Notes under the pieces: generated by a model | What the model was told of the DNA's origin: nothing | Database searches by the model: none | Seen by the model: the letters and a program-made list of their open reading frames with translations, nothing else | Origin: a virus | IMG/VR virus record: IMGVR_UViG_3300023180_005688 | Coordinates: 1 to 35,033 of that record | Strand: one strand, 5' to 3' | Length of the DNA: 35,033 nt | Translations under genes and position numbers: made by a program | Shown here: in pieces, positions 1-7,718 of the stretch | Numbering within the stretch: the stretch's first letter is position 1 | Layout: each line of letters starts with the position of its first letter

Positions 1-1242
1 AAGTTTAATGTCTACAGCATTGATTTCATCAAGAAAAGTATTCAGTTTACGTTTACCCGCATCTTTAAATTCTTTGAGTTTTTCTTCAGGTTTACGCAGT
101 GTTTTTTGTACACTTTGTTCTTCATTAAATTGGATGATTGTTGTACCTTTGACACTAAGTCCCGAACCTTCTCTTTCGGCGCCGAGAGGATCAATAACCT
201 TGGCTACATATTTTCCAATCTTTCTCGTCTTTGTATTGAACACCCAAAGTTCGTTACAACCTATAATCTCAATAGGATTGATACTTGCTAATTGGAACTT
301 GTCGTCATTAACAGCATATTTTAATTTTGCAATTAATTTTTCCTTTGAACGAGGCTGTTTCTTACGTGGTTTACGCATTGCTTTTGCTGTGTTAATAACA
401 ACATCTAAAGCACCTATGTATAGTTCTAATGCTTGTACTTTTTTCTTAATATCAGTTTTACTAAAGATACCATATCCTTCCTTTAATTGAGATACGTAAT
501 CCTTTTCTTGATCAGTAGCATCTGCTTTTAATTTTGGAGGATCAAGTACTTCTTTTAGTTCATTAATTTCAGGTTGATAATAATCTTTAATCTTACGTGC
601 ATGAGCCTGTGTAAGTTTTACATCATAGAAATGCTTTTTAAAGTCAAACCCTTTTGGATTAAACTGTGCGGGTTCTTCAAGCCAACTGTCTAACCAAGCC
701 TGTGGCTTTTCATCCATTAGCCAAGCCTGTGTTGTAATTCTTTCCTGGATTGTAGGAACATGAACATTTTCTTTTTTAGATTCTTCTTTTCTCTTTGCTT
801 CTTCCTCGGCTTCGGCAAATGCATCTGCTTTATACTTTAGTTCTTCAAGATACTTGTTGATTGTTTCACTTAATGGTTTCGGAGTGCCCATTGTTCCGGG
901 AAGGTCTTCCCAGTACTTGTTATATTTTTCATTAACATCTGGCCTACCTAATAAAGCCATACGACATATTCCACCAACTGTGCTATGGAACCTACTTTCT
1001 GGGATCTTGGCAAATCTATTTGTTTCTTTGGCCCAAGTGTCATTGGATCGCATATATTCTAATGTCCAACTTTTAAAGTCGGCAGACTTGCAGTCTAATC
1101 TATAGTAGTCTAATGCGGCATGGATTCTACGACCAAAGTCTTGTGGATCTAAATTTTCCGAATCGTTCCATTGAGGTTCTTGTTTAGATACCTTTGGTGC
1201 TCTTACTACTTTGCGTTTTTTACGAGGGGCTGTCAAAGCCAT
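1..1242 (-). CDS. Conserved phage protein of unknown function, 3' end cut by window edge
   Basis: An open frame runs leftward from an ATG at 1242 without a stop to position 1, giving at least 414 codons. The start is well supported: AAGGAGAT lies 5 bases upstream, and a sigma70-type promoter ends about 19 bases before that leader. The N terminus is very basic (a KKRK stretch near residue 8). A Glu/Lys-rich segment around residues 155-180 looks like a coiled coil, and basic patches follow. I see no catalytic motif and do not recognise the family. It is the first gene of its transcript. It could be a DNA-binding or virion protein, but nothing in the sequence decides this. Confidence 0.8.
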   Translation of the reverse strand, partial: MALTAPRKKRKVVRAPKVSKQEPQWNDSENLDPQDFGRRIHAALDYYRLDCKSADFKSWTLEYMRSNDTWAKETNRFAKIPESRFHSTVGGICRMALLGRPDVNEKYNKYWEDLPGTMGTPKPLSETINKYLEELKYKADAFAEAEEEAKRKEESKKENVHVPTIQERITTQAWLMDEKPQAWLDSWLEEPAQFNPKGFDFKKHFYDVKLTQAHARKIKDYYQPEINELKEVLDPPKLKADATDQEKDYVSQLKEGYGIFSKTDIKKKVQALELYIGALDVVINTAKAMRKPRKKQPRSKEKLIAKLKYAVNDDKFQLASINPIEIIGCNELWVFNTKTRKIGKYVAKVIDPLGAEREGSGLSVKGTTIIQFNEEQSVQKTLRKPEEKLKEFKDAGKRKLNTFLDEINAVDIKL

Positions 1243-1267
1243 TCCTAATCTCCTTGAAGTTTTAACT

Positions 1268-1295
1268 ATTATATATTAAAAAAATAAAAAGTCAA
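1268..1295 (-). promoter_or_regulatory. Sigma70-type promoter for the gene starting at 1242
   Basis: On the minus strand TTGACT (1290-1295) is separated by 16 bases from TATAAT (1268-1273). Predicted transcription start is near 1261, leaving a leader of about 19 bases that holds the Shine-Dalgarno sequence. The same TTGAC/TATAAT architecture recurs at several places in the window. Confidence 0.75.
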
Positions 1296-1314
1296 CTAAA
1301 AATGGCTTCGAAGT

Positions 1315-1557
1315 TTAGTTTTGTACAATTTTAGAAAACAAATTTTTAATTTGTTCCTTGTTTCTTGCTAACTGATCTTTGCCGTCTTGCCAGTTTTTTG
1401 CTTGATATTCTTTGATATCATTCCATTCGTTTACTACCCAACTCTTTACTTTTACGTCGATTGGTTGTTTAACTTCTTCTGCACCTACTTTTGTAACTAA
1501 CAGTACAAAAAGAATAGTAATTGAAATAACTATTGCTGTTATTGTTTTTGCTGTCAT
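1315..1557 (-). CDS. Small exported or membrane-anchored protein (80 aa)
   Basis: The N terminus has a short charged start (MTAK) and about 20 hydrophobic residues (ITAIVISITILFVLLVTKVG) followed by Ala-Glu-Glu. That fits either a signal peptide cleaved near VGA or a single membrane anchor. The remainder is polar, rich in Lys, Asn and Gln, and has no cysteines. Its ATG overlaps the stop of the preceding 73-aa gene as ATGA (1554-1557), so the two are probably translationally coupled. Family unknown; a periplasmic or inner-membrane role is an inference from the leader only. Confidence 0.7.
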   Translation of the reverse strand: MTAKTITAIVISITILFVLLVTKVGAEEVKQPIDVKVKSWVVNEWNDIKEYQAKNWQDGKDQLARNKEQIKNLFSKIVQN

Positions 1558-1775
1558 ACTTTTATTTTACCTCCTCTCAATTTAAATTCCCTTTTTAAAA
1601 ACCATTTGTTTTTATGAAAGTATTCTTTTAATTCATATTCTGTAACTGCTTTGTGTGTCCACGATAACACTTCGTCTTTATGTTTAAACCACATCTCTGA
1701 AACAAAGTCTCTCCAGGGATTTGGTTTAAAGTTAAAAGTGTAGTTACATTCTGTATGATTTTGATTCTCTTCCAC
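1554..1775 (-). CDS. Small hypothetical protein (73 aa, GTG start)
   Basis: The frame opens with GTG at 1775; a GGAG sits about 11 bases upstream. The protein is rich in Trp, Phe and Lys (NPWRDFVSEMW) and ends basic (LRGGKIKV). No known motif is visible. It lies in a chain of short overlapping genes downstream of the TauD-like gene, overlapping the preceding 48-aa frame by about 32 bases and the next gene by 4 bases. Function unknown. Confidence 0.6.
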   Translation of the reverse strand: MEENQNHTECNYTFNFKPNPWRDFVSEMWFKHKDEVLSWTHKAVTEYELKEYFHKNKWFLKREFKLRGGKIKV

Positions 1776-1890
1776 TTTGTTTATTTCTCCGTGTTACCTC
1801 AGTCTTTCCGTCGGCGATATAATACTGGATGATTTCCCAGTCACTATCTTTGTTTTTCTTTTTAGGCTTGCTCTTTTTCTTTTTTTGCAT
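1744..1890 (-). CDS. Small basic protein (48 aa)
   Basis: An ATG at 1888-1890 is preceded by AGAGGAT at suitable spacing. It opens a 48-aa frame that starts with a run of Lys (MQKKKKSKPKKKNK) and continues with DWEIIQYYIADGKTEV. A longer frame in the same register exists upstream, but that part is only the shadow of the TauD-like gene. The call rests on the ribosome binding site and gene packing. It overlaps the upstream gene by 29 bases and the downstream one by about 32, which is more than usual here, so confidence is moderate. Confidence 0.5.
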   Translation of the reverse strand: MQKKKKSKPKKKNKDSDWEIIQYYIADGKTEVTRRNKQSGRESKSYRM

Positions 1891-2965
1891 AATCCTCTTT
1901 CTTAGGTACAAGAAATTCATTAATTCCAATAACTTTAACATAGGCTGAGATTGTATCAATGTACCTATCAATGTATGGTTGTTGCCTATAAGGCATCCAA
2001 GGTTTTCCATCTTGTAAGCCTGTATAATCATATTGGAATCTGTAGCATAATCTACCATCGGTACTACCCTGTCTACGATGTTGGGTAATACTGTTATCAA
2101 ACAAACATAAATCCTTATCTTGTTGATACCAATGGTCGTAAATATATTCTGGTTTACAGAGGTCTTCTCTAATCTTTGTAAGCAATACATCTGCTTCGTG
2201 CTGACTCATGCCTTTGATACCAGTCACTGTATTAAAACTGTAGTGTAATCCGGTGTGTCCGCCTGGAGAAGTAATTACCATAGGAATTTCTTCGTCCTTG
2301 TGTGGAGCCATATTTTTGTACATAACATTATCTTGAATATCACGTAGTCCTGGATTGATCTTGCCTGGAGTGAAATTGTGAATACAAATCATTTCATCTA
2401 ACTCACTACGAAAACTCTCTGAAACACTTTCGTAGTAATCCACAGTAGTTAAAAAGCCTGTAGAACTTTCGGTAGTACCTTTCCAACCTAACAGTGCAAC
2501 ACCCGGACTAAATGCAATGTTACCACTTTCATTACTATGCCATAGTAGTTCACCTTCAGCAAACATACCCAACGGCTTGCCGTCTGGAGTTTTTTCTCCG
2601 GATACTTTAATAATATCTGCTTGTTCTTTGTTATTCCATTCTTTTACACGAATAAATTCTTCAAGACACATACGATCTTCAACTGACCATAAAGGATCTG
2701 ACAGTGCCGTTTGTGCTCTACCGTCCCAATGAGGATATCTTTCTCTAAAAATTGCATAGGTACTAAATCTATCTCTACCCCATTTTTTCATAAAACGAGT
2801 ATAGTGAGATACATCTTCAAAGTTTGTACCTCTAATAATGGTAACTAATTCTTTAAGATGGATCTTACCAATCTCCATCCATTCTTCATCGGTGATATTG
2901 TTAAAATCAACATCGTCAATGAATACTCCAAACCTACCACAACCGGGAATTTTAGTTATCTTCAT
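1862..2965 (-). CDS. TauD/TfdA-like Fe(II)/2-oxoglutarate dioxygenase homologue
   Basis: This 367-aa protein resembles the TauD/TfdA family that many marine T4-like phages carry. The proximal metal motif is expected in LLWHSNES (His143), and the distal His in DNSITQHRRQG near residue 318, followed by an Arg-rich segment that would bind 2-oxoglutarate. The acidic ligand of the usual WHTD motif is Asn145 here, with Glu146 next to it, so activity may be altered. The ATG at 2965 is chosen over one 13 codons upstream because AAGGAGAT lies just before it. It overlaps the 42-aa membrane protein gene by 14 bases and belongs to the ligase transcript. The substrate cannot be read from the sequence. Confidence 0.8.
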   Translation of the reverse strand: MKITKIPGCGRFGVFIDDVDFNNITDEEWMEIGKIHLKELVTIIRGTNFEDVSHYTRFMKKWGRDRFSTYAIFRERYPHWDGRAQTALSDPLWSVEDRMCLEEFIRVKEWNNKEQADIIKVSGEKTPDGKPLGMFAEGELLWHSNESGNIAFSPGVALLGWKGTTESSTGFLTTVDYYESVSESFRSELDEMICIHNFTPGKINPGLRDIQDNVMYKNMAPHKDEEIPMVITSPGGHTGLHYSFNTVTGIKGMSQHEADVLLTKIREDLCKPEYIYDHWYQQDKDLCLFDNSITQHRRQGSTDGRLCYRFQYDYTGLQDGKPWMPYRQQPYIDRYIDTISAYVKVIGINEFLVPKKEDYAKKEKEQA

Positions 2966-3080
2966 TTTTATCTCCTTTATTTTTATCTTCTTGTTCCATA
3001 GCATGAAACCAACCCATGAAGAATATCACAGTAATAATCATACCTATTACAAATAGACCTATACCTGCACCTACTGTCAT
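2952..3080 (-). CDS. Single-span membrane microprotein (42 aa)
   Basis: A short frame starts at an ATG (3078-3080) that overlaps the ligase stop as TAATG, with GGAGAG about 9 bases upstream. The product begins MTVGAGIGLFVIGMIITVIF, a clear membrane segment of about 22 residues, and ends in a highly charged tail (EQEDKNKGDKNEDN). It fills the space between ligase and the TauD-like gene. A glycine-rich N-terminal span with a charged C-terminal tail is typical of small phage membrane proteins. Function unknown. Confidence 0.7.
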   Translation of the reverse strand: MTVGAGIGLFVIGMIITVIFFMGWFHAMEQEDKNKGDKNEDN

Positions 3081-4405
3081 TAGATTTTCTCTCCGGCTTC
3101 AAATCCTCGGAAGGTTTTAAACCTTGGGAAACGCAAACTGTAAGTTCCGTCTTGGTTTTGTGTTACTGCATCTGCTCTTACTTCAACAATACGTCCAGGA
3201 AGACTGCCGCGATCATTCCAAAAACTATCACGATCGCTGTCGCTAAACCCACTACCAACATTAACTTTGATAGCCTTTCCGTCATCGATGCCTTCACAAA
3301 CCAATGCACCCAATTTTCCTTCATTTCGTCCTGTTCCTTCTTCAACATCTTTAATCTCCAGTGATACCTCAATAAATGGTTTCATCTTTAACCAACTATG
3401 AGATCGTTTACATTCATAAGGAGCATCAACGTCCTTAATCATAACTCCTTCGTAACCACCGTCTACAGCCGCTTTATTTAGGTCTACAAAGCGTTTTTCT
3501 CCTTCAGGAGTACTTAGGTCTACCTCTTCCCAGTCCAACGCTTGTACGTGCTTTAAAACGCTACTATGCTGGTCTACCCAAGCCTTAACTGCTTGACTTC
3601 TAAACGATTGTGGTTTGTCCCAACCACCTGCCAAAAACTTATCCAAAGGACACATATCAAATAAATGGAGTACTGCATCTGTGGCATTGCCTCCGCTCTT
3701 TCTATGTACCTGTTTCATTAGGTCTTGGAAGTTAGCACTCATTACTTCGCCGTCCAAAACCAAATCATATGGTGATGGGTTATCTTTTAATACTGTTTCA
3801 ATTTCTTCAATGATGTGTCCAAAGTTATGAAACTGTTTACCGTTACGGCTAAACGTTTCTACTTTACCATTCTTGCATACTGCAAGAACTCTAACACCGT
3901 CAAGTTTAACTTCTACCTGTTTCTTACCAGTCATCTTCTTTTCATGGTTAGCACTATCATGTGCAAGTTGGCAAGTAAACACAGGAACTTCATATTGTGG
4001 AAATTTCTTAGCAATTTTGTTTACTGTCTTTTCACTTACACCACAACGTAAGTCTTTGATTAAAATTCTTCTGTAAAAACCATTCCACTGTTCTGCTGTT
4101 GCAATGCCCATAGTCAATTCAATAGCATCACGAGCCGCGTGTCCTGTTAGTTCTCTGGCTTCTAGTTTATTAGCAAGTTCTTTAAACACATTCCAAGAAA
4201 GTCCTTGTGCAGATAGTACTTCGTTCTCTGCTTTTTCAGGAACTTGTTTAACACCAAATGTAACAAGAGGATCAAGACACATACGAACTCCTTCAAAAAA
4301 TTCGTCTAGTCCTTCTTCCATTGCTGTTTTGATAATTGCTTCTTTGCCTAAACGTGAATTGTCTGCTTCTAGTTTAGCAATAATTTCTTGTGGTTGTGTT
4401 CTCAT
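3080..4405 (-). CDS. ATP-dependent DNA ligase (T4 gp30-like)
   Basis: The 441-aa protein has the motifs of ATP-dependent DNA ligases in order. Motif I is EVKLDGVR with the AMP-accepting Lys167, followed by the SRNGK element (motif Ia/III area), LVLDGEVM, GGYEGVMIKD (motif IV) and WLKMKP (motif V). An N-terminal helical region (residues 1-150) and a C-terminal OB fold (about 330-441) complete the usual layout. T4 gp30 is slightly longer. It seals nicks during phage replication, recombination and repair. Its ATG overlaps the stop of the upstream SWIM-domain gene as ATGA, and its stop overlaps the start of a 42-aa membrane protein. A sigma70-type promoter at 4658-4686 probably serves the whole unit, suggesting early expression. 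Confidence 0.95.
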   Translation of the reverse strand: MRTQPQEIIAKLEADNSRLGKEAIIKTAMEEGLDEFFEGVRMCLDPLVTFGVKQVPEKAENEVLSAQGLSWNVFKELANKLEARELTGHAARDAIELTMGIATAEQWNGFYRRILIKDLRCGVSEKTVNKIAKKFPQYEVPVFTCQLAHDSANHEKKMTGKKQVEVKLDGVRVLAVCKNGKVETFSRNGKQFHNFGHIIEEIETVLKDNPSPYDLVLDGEVMSANFQDLMKQVHRKSGGNATDAVLHLFDMCPLDKFLAGGWDKPQSFRSQAVKAWVDQHSSVLKHVQALDWEEVDLSTPEGEKRFVDLNKAAVDGGYEGVMIKDVDAPYECKRSHSWLKMKPFIEVSLEIKDVEEGTGRNEGKLGALVCEGIDDGKAIKVNVGSGFSDSDRDSFWNDRGSLPGRIVEVRADAVTQNQDGTYSLRFPRFKTFRGFEAGEKI

Positions 4406-4623
4406 GCCATTGCCCTCTCAACTTGTTTTACAATAGATTTAGAATGTTTGCAATACCCATGGTATCCAAAGCCTGCACAATCGCAGTTAAATCCACGATC
4501 ATGTAGTGTGACGGAATACTCATTTCCTTTACTCCCTTGTACTGGCCAAACAATTCCTACCATCCAATGATTTTTAGGATTGAATGCTGTAGGTTTTAAA
4601 AATTTAGGTGCGTATTTTTTCAT
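4402..4623 (-). CDS. SWIM zinc-finger protein (73 aa)
   Basis: The C-terminal half contains FNCDCAGFGYHGYCKH, which matches the SWIM pattern CxC...CxH (Cys47, Cys49, Cys58, His60). SWIM fingers bind one zinc and contact DNA or protein. The N-terminal half (VGIVWPVQGSKGNEYSVTLHD) looks like a short beta sheet. The gene starts behind GAGGCAGAC, is the first gene after the promoter at 4658-4686, and overlaps the ligase start by 4 bases. That coupling suggests a role in DNA metabolism, but this is inference from position. Confidence 0.85.
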   Translation of the reverse strand: MKKYAPKFLKPTAFNPKNHWMVGIVWPVQGSKGNEYSVTLHDRGFNCDCAGFGYHGYCKHSKSIVKQVERAMA

Positions 4624-4657
4624 GTCTGCCTCAGTGTATTGCCTTATTAATAGTTAT

Positions 4658-4686
4658 ATTATATAGAGTATTGGTTTAAAAGTCAA
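4658..4686 (-). promoter_or_regulatory. Sigma70-type promoter for the SWIM-ligase operon
   Basis: On the minus strand TTGACT (4681-4686) and a perfect TATAAT (4658-4663) are exactly 17 bases apart. Predicted start near 4651 leaves a 28-base leader with GAGGCAG before the ATG at 4623. Confidence 0.85.
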
Positions 4687-4700
4687 GAGATTTCTTGCCA

Positions 4701-4725
4701 AAAAAATAGGGCCAAACGGCCCTAT
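4701..4725 (-). terminator. Rho-independent terminator after the porin gene
   Basis: ATAGGGCC and GGCCCTAT pair perfectly (4706-4713 with 4718-4725, 4-base loop). On the minus strand the hairpin is followed by a run of T, and it lies 16 bases past the porin stop. It separates the porin from the ligase promoter. On the plus strand a shorter T tract follows, but no gene there would use it. Confidence 0.92.
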
Positions 4726-4740
4726 CTTTTAAATCTTATA

Positions 4741-5790
4741 CTAGAATTTGTATTTGATACTTGCTAGTACTTGATTATTATAGTCGGTATGAGCACCATT
4801 TATAATGCTTCGTTTTTCTTTATCGTGTAGATAAAGACCCATTTCCAAACCATCTTGTTTATCAGGACGTTTTGAAGGGTCATACTTTTGGTAAATGTTG
4901 TAAACAATACCGTAGTAGTTACCATCGTAACCTAGATCATCGTTTTCAGTTCTATGTGCTGTAACATATAAATTTTGATTTACATTATACATCACACCAT
5001 AGTCTAGTCGATCATCCTTTGTGTATGCACCTGTGTTCTTGTCGTCCCACAATTCAACACCCCAAACTAAAGGAGCACCAAATCTGTGTAAACTACCACC
5101 GATTGAATAACCTTCTTGATCGCCTTTTCCTGATTCTTCAGGAGCAGTGATACGCATATAAGATACATCTGCATAACCCATTAGGCTGATAGTACCTGTT
5201 GCATAACCTACGTTACCATCGTTATCCCAACCAAGTGCAATACCCCAAGGAGTTTCCTTTTTAAGTCTGTAACTATCAAAGTCAAACTCGTTGTCATACT
5301 GCCAACCACCAAATGTTAACACAGTCTTTTCTCTGTGATCAATACGATAGTTTGTTTCTGTATAGATTAGTGGAACTGAAATTTTAGGAGTCTTTGCAAA
5401 TCCCATTCTTTGTGCGTCAGTTTCACCAATATAAAAACGTGCTATATCATTACCAAATCCAAGTTGTTTTTCTTGTACAGTATTGTTAAGTGATGTATCT
5501 AATGAATAATGTGTATCATAAGTCATTGACGCACCCACCCAATCAACTGAAAGAGTTTCTGGAACATTTGTAGAAATACCTAATTGTAATTCAGCACGTG
5601 AATCCCAACCCGAATCATAAGTTTTGTCGTCATAGTATCCTTCTACCTCACCATTAACAAAAAAGCCATTTGGTAAGTTTGGAGCACTATTCTCAAGGGC
5701 AGTAACTCTGTCCTCAAGTGTTTTTTCGTTAGCCAATACACCTGTTGTTAATCCAAACAGAACGGCCAACATAATTGTTAGTTTTTTCAT
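4741..5790 (-). CDS. Outer-membrane porin-like beta-barrel protein
   Basis: The 349-aa product starts MKKLTIMLAVLFGLTTGVLA, a classic signal peptide cleaved before NEK. A short heptad segment (LEDRVTALEN) follows, like the trimer-forming region of some Gram-negative porins. The rest consists of alternating amphipathic strands with aromatic girdles and many Asp/Asn/Gly turns, and the last residues are ASIKYKF with a C-terminal Phe, the usual outer-membrane insertion signal. The segment FGNDIARFYIGETD resembles porin strands. The ATG at 5790 is preferred to one 14 codons upstream because AAGGAAGT precedes it and the signal peptide starts there. It is monocistronic, bounded by hairpins on both sides. 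A porin is unusual cargo for a lytic-type phage. Substrate specificity is not visible. Confidence 0.85.
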   Translation of the reverse strand: MKKLTIMLAVLFGLTTGVLANEKTLEDRVTALENSAPNLPNGFFVNGEVEGYYDDKTYDSGWDSRAELQLGISTNVPETLSVDWVGASMTYDTHYSLDTSLNNTVQEKQLGFGNDIARFYIGETDAQRMGFAKTPKISVPLIYTETNYRIDHREKTVLTFGGWQYDNEFDFDSYRLKKETPWGIALGWDNDGNVGYATGTISLMGYADVSYMRITAPEESGKGDQEGYSIGGSLHRFGAPLVWGVELWDDKNTGAYTKDDRLDYGVMYNVNQNLYVTAHRTENDDLGYDGNYYGIVYNIYQKYDPSKRPDKQDGLEMGLYLHDKEKRSIINGAHTDYNNQVLASIKYKF

Positions 5791-5810
5791 TTTATTTTTA
5801 CTTCCTTTTA

Positions 5811-5822
5811 TTATCGCGATAA
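5811..5822. repeat. 12-bp perfect palindrome upstream of the porin
   Basis: TTATCGCGATAA is perfectly self-complementary and sits about 20 bases before the porin start. It could be an operator-like site, but no protein is known to bind it and it may be chance. Confidence 0.3.
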
Positions 5823-5845
5823 AAAAAGACACATCGATGTGTCTT
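5819..5845 (-). terminator. Terminator of the thyX operon, in the porin leader
   Basis: A perfect 20-base palindrome at 5826-5845 (arms AAGACACA and TGTGTCTT, 4-base loop) is followed on the minus strand by a T run. It would end the transcript coming from the gene that stops at 5893. Confidence 0.75.
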
Positions 5846-5851
5846 CAAGTT

Positions 5852-5859
5852 TATTTATT
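5852..5859 (-). promoter_or_regulatory. Possible late promoter element for the porin
   Basis: AATAAATA on the minus strand resembles the T4-type late element seen elsewhere in the window. It lies 62 bases before the porin start but upstream of a terminator hairpin, so its use is doubtful. Confidence 0.3.
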
Positions 5860-5879
5860 GCACTAAATGAGTGCAATAA
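5855..5879. repeat. Hairpin just past the stop of the 225-aa gene
   Basis: TTATTGCACT and AGTGCAATAA are perfect 10-base arms around a 5-base loop. No T run follows on the minus strand, so it looks like an mRNA 3'-end or processing structure placed ahead of the true terminator. Confidence 0.55.
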
Positions 5880-5892
5880 TTAATTCTGGATT

Positions 5893-6570
5893 CTAATCCC
5901 ACAAATTTTCGTAGTACTTGCCAAAAAGTCGGAAGCCATTTGAAATGCGTTCTTCATATTTCTTGCGTCCTTCCCAGTCATACACTCTAGTATGCTTGGG
6001 TCCTTCAACCATTTGGTAATTGCCATCTTCCAGTTTCTTCCACTGTAGATCCGTTTCACCTGTTTCAAACTGATCTTCCCAACCATCGTTAACCTTGCTG
6101 TCAAACGCAAAGATCATTTCGTCAAGCACCCAATCCCAGCGTTCAAAGTGTGTGCTATCAGTTTCTCCGTTGTCTTTCTGCTTCTTGGTCTGCTTCTTAG
6201 GCTGTAGTTCTTTAGGCACATCCTTAGGATCAACATAAGGAGCACCGTGTTTAGTTTCTTTAAGTTGTTTAAGCATAGGCAATACAATGTAAGCAAGGGT
6301 ATGATCCATGCTCCAAGTATCCCAACGATCAATACGTACTTTTACCTTTTGCACTCGCCTATCAAGGAATAGATTGATGGTGCAGTTGTAAATTGATTGT
6401 ATGATATCTTCCGCTTTTTCACGCCAGGCTTCTGCAAAAGGTTGTGCTTTGACTCTTAAACCTTTTTGTTTGTATTCGGGCCAATTTACATAACCATATT
6501 TTTTATTCATATAGTTTGTATACAAATTACAGATTGCTCTGTTTGGATAGGGTCCAATCTTAATTTTCAT
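5893..6570 (-). CDS. Conserved marine T4-like phage protein (225 aa)
   Basis: I recognise the family from cyanophage-type genomes by VRIDRWDTWSMDHTLAYIVL, the following LPMLKQLKETKHGAP, and the C-terminal RLFGKYYENLWD. No biochemical function is known to me. A low-complexity Lys/Gln-rich linker (residues 124-135) separates two halves, and the C-terminal half carries many Trp and acidic residues. It is the last gene of the operon that starts at 9550. Its ATG overlaps the preceding small gene by 11 bases. Two hairpins follow its stop. Confidence 0.85.
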   Translation of the reverse strand: MKIKIGPYPNRAICNLYTNYMNKKYGYVNWPEYKQKGLRVKAQPFAEAWREKAEDIIQSIYNCTINLFLDRRVQKVKVRIDRWDTWSMDHTLAYIVLPMLKQLKETKHGAPYVDPKDVPKELQPKKQTKKQKDNGETDSTHFERWDWVLDEMIFAFDSKVNDGWEDQFETGETDLQWKKLEDGNYQMVEGPKHTRVYDWEGRKKYEERISNGFRLFGKYYENLWD

Positions 6571-6751
6571 ATTTCACTACCTTTACATTAGTTTCCTTGC
6601 CCTTAAGGCGCCACACAGTTGCAGCCTGTTCTGCCTGTTCAAAGGTTTCGTATAGTTCGGGCATTAGATCCCAGCAGTTATCCGTTTGCTCGGTAACATA
6701 GATCCAGTCACCATCACCCATCCGTATCTTAATCGCCCACTTATCACTCAT
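6560..6751 (-). CDS. Small conserved phage protein (63 aa)
   Basis: The product (MSDKWAIKIRMGDGDWIYVT..., ending VKVVKYEN) is a compact mixed alpha-beta protein of a type common in marine T4-like phages. A short helix (ETFEQAEQAATVWRLKG) sits between strands. No catalytic motif is visible. It overlaps both neighbours in the thyX operon: 8 bases with the gene upstream and 11 with the one downstream. Confidence 0.8.
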   Translation of the reverse strand: MSDKWAIKIRMGDGDWIYVTEQTDNCWDLMPELYETFEQAEQAATVWRLKGKETNVKVVKYEN

Positions 6752-6947
6752 AACTCCATTCCTTAATGGGTTCGAAACTTTCCGCAGGATCCATCATGTC
6801 ATACTTGCGTGGATAGTGCTTGAGTAGGCTGCTTGCCTGCCTGCGGACTTCACTGGGCACCCGTGGATACTTCTTGGGATCTCGTAGGTCCATTAGGAAT
6901 CGTTCTACATTCAATACCGCATTGGTTCTTTCAAATGGTAGTGTCAT
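6744..6947 (-). CDS. BPSL0761-like small protein (67 aa)
   Basis: The sequence MTLPFERTNAVLNVERFLMD, then PRVPSEVRRQASSLLKHYP, matches my memory of the BPSL0761 family found in beta- and gammaproteobacteria, whose members begin PYERTRAV and contain VRRQAxxLLRHYP. The role of that family is unknown. AAGGTGGG precedes the ATG. Local G+C is higher than in the rest of the window (one 60-base line here is about 53 percent), which suggests separate ancestry for this block. It overlaps the upstream gene by 17 bases. Confidence 0.75.
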   Translation of the reverse strand: MTLPFERTNAVLNVERFLMDLRDPKKYPRVPSEVRRQASSLLKHYPRKYDMMDPAESFEPIKEWSYE

Positions 6948-7251
6948 CTGCCCACCTTATCCTTTTTCCGTAGTGTGTTTCAAACTGTTCTATAAGTTCA
7001 TTATACGACAAAAGTTCTTCTGTTGTCAAGTCCCACAGGTAGTCGCTGAGTGCATTCCAGTCTTCGCCGTGCATAGGTGCAACACTGTATTCGTCCCATC
7101 CGTCGTAACCTGATTTGCTGTCATCACGAATGTCAATGCGTCCGGCTGAGTATCGAATAGTTGGAGTTACACCATCGGCTTCAAGTAGTCCGCGCTTTTC
7201 ATACCAGTGAAGATTAATTGGTCCCATCCAGTTGGTGCTGTAGGTAATCAT
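6931..7251 (-). CDS. Hypothetical protein (106 aa)
   Basis: The product is acidic and Trp/Tyr-rich (TNWMGPINLHWYEKRG, DGWDEYSVAPMHGEDW) with a C-terminal helix (TEELLSYNELIEQFETHYG). No family is recognised with certainty. The sequence WADDT near the end and the surrounding genes resemble other small accessory proteins of T4-like phages. Its ATG overlaps the preceding stop as ATGA (7248-7251). Confidence 0.75.
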   Translation of the reverse strand: MITYSTNWMGPINLHWYEKRGLLEADGVTPTIRYSAGRIDIRDDSKSGYDGWDEYSVAPMHGEDWNALSDYLWDLTTEELLSYNELIEQFETHYGKRIRWADDTTI

Positions 7252-7718
7252 ACCTGTGGATCACTCCCGGGATAGTAATAGTTGGCAACCATGTTGGTTA
7301 GTTCCTCTCCATAGTCCTTGATGAACTCTCCATTCTTAATCTTATAGAATTCGTATCCATAGCCACGTGCATAAACACGACCTCCATCGATCATCGCACC
7401 ATTATCAAAATGCTTGTAGTCGTGGTGGCTCTGGCTGTAGTAGTGGCGACCGTCGGGTCCTACCACCATTGCAAAATCCAGGGTTTCGATTATGTCCGCA
7501 TTACAGATCATAAGATGATCTCTAATGATATTGTGATACAGGCCAAAATAACGATTACCAAACTCAGGATGTGGCGTTTCTCTATAAAACACATCAACAG
7601 GGCTATCACTAGCAGTAAGATCTGAAGTGCAAACATACTTTACTGGAACTCCGTCCTTCTTGGTATAGTGTTCAACAATTTTATCCGTATCAAAAATTGG
7701 GCTGTGATGTATGTTCAT
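7248..7718 (-). CDS. Hypothetical phage protein (156 aa)
   Basis: The protein is rich in His, Tyr and Asp, with a striking stretch GPDGRHYYSQSHHDYKHFDN around residues 87-106. His/Asp clusters of this kind can bind metal, but I cannot name a family. GGAGTACG lies before the ATG, which overlaps the previous stop as ATGA (7715-7718), so it is translated as part of the thyX operon. Confidence 0.75.
   Translation of the reverse strand: MNIHHSPIFDTDKIVEHYTKKDGVPVKYVCTSDLTASDSPVDVFYRETPHPEFGNRYFGLYHNIIRDHLMICNADIIETLDFAMVVGPDGRHYYSQSHHDYKHFDNGAMIDGGRVYARGYGYEFYKIKNGEFIKDYGEELTNMVANYYYPGSDPQV

Noticed and set aside
8-490. Plus-strand open frame of 160 codons
   Set aside because: It is antisense to the large minus-strand gene at 1-1242, which has a strong Shine-Dalgarno, a promoter and better codon pattern.
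1891-2190. N-terminal extension of the 48-aa frame at 1744-1890
   Set aside because: This part overlaps the TauD-like gene in another frame and has no ribosome binding site; only the short form is kept.
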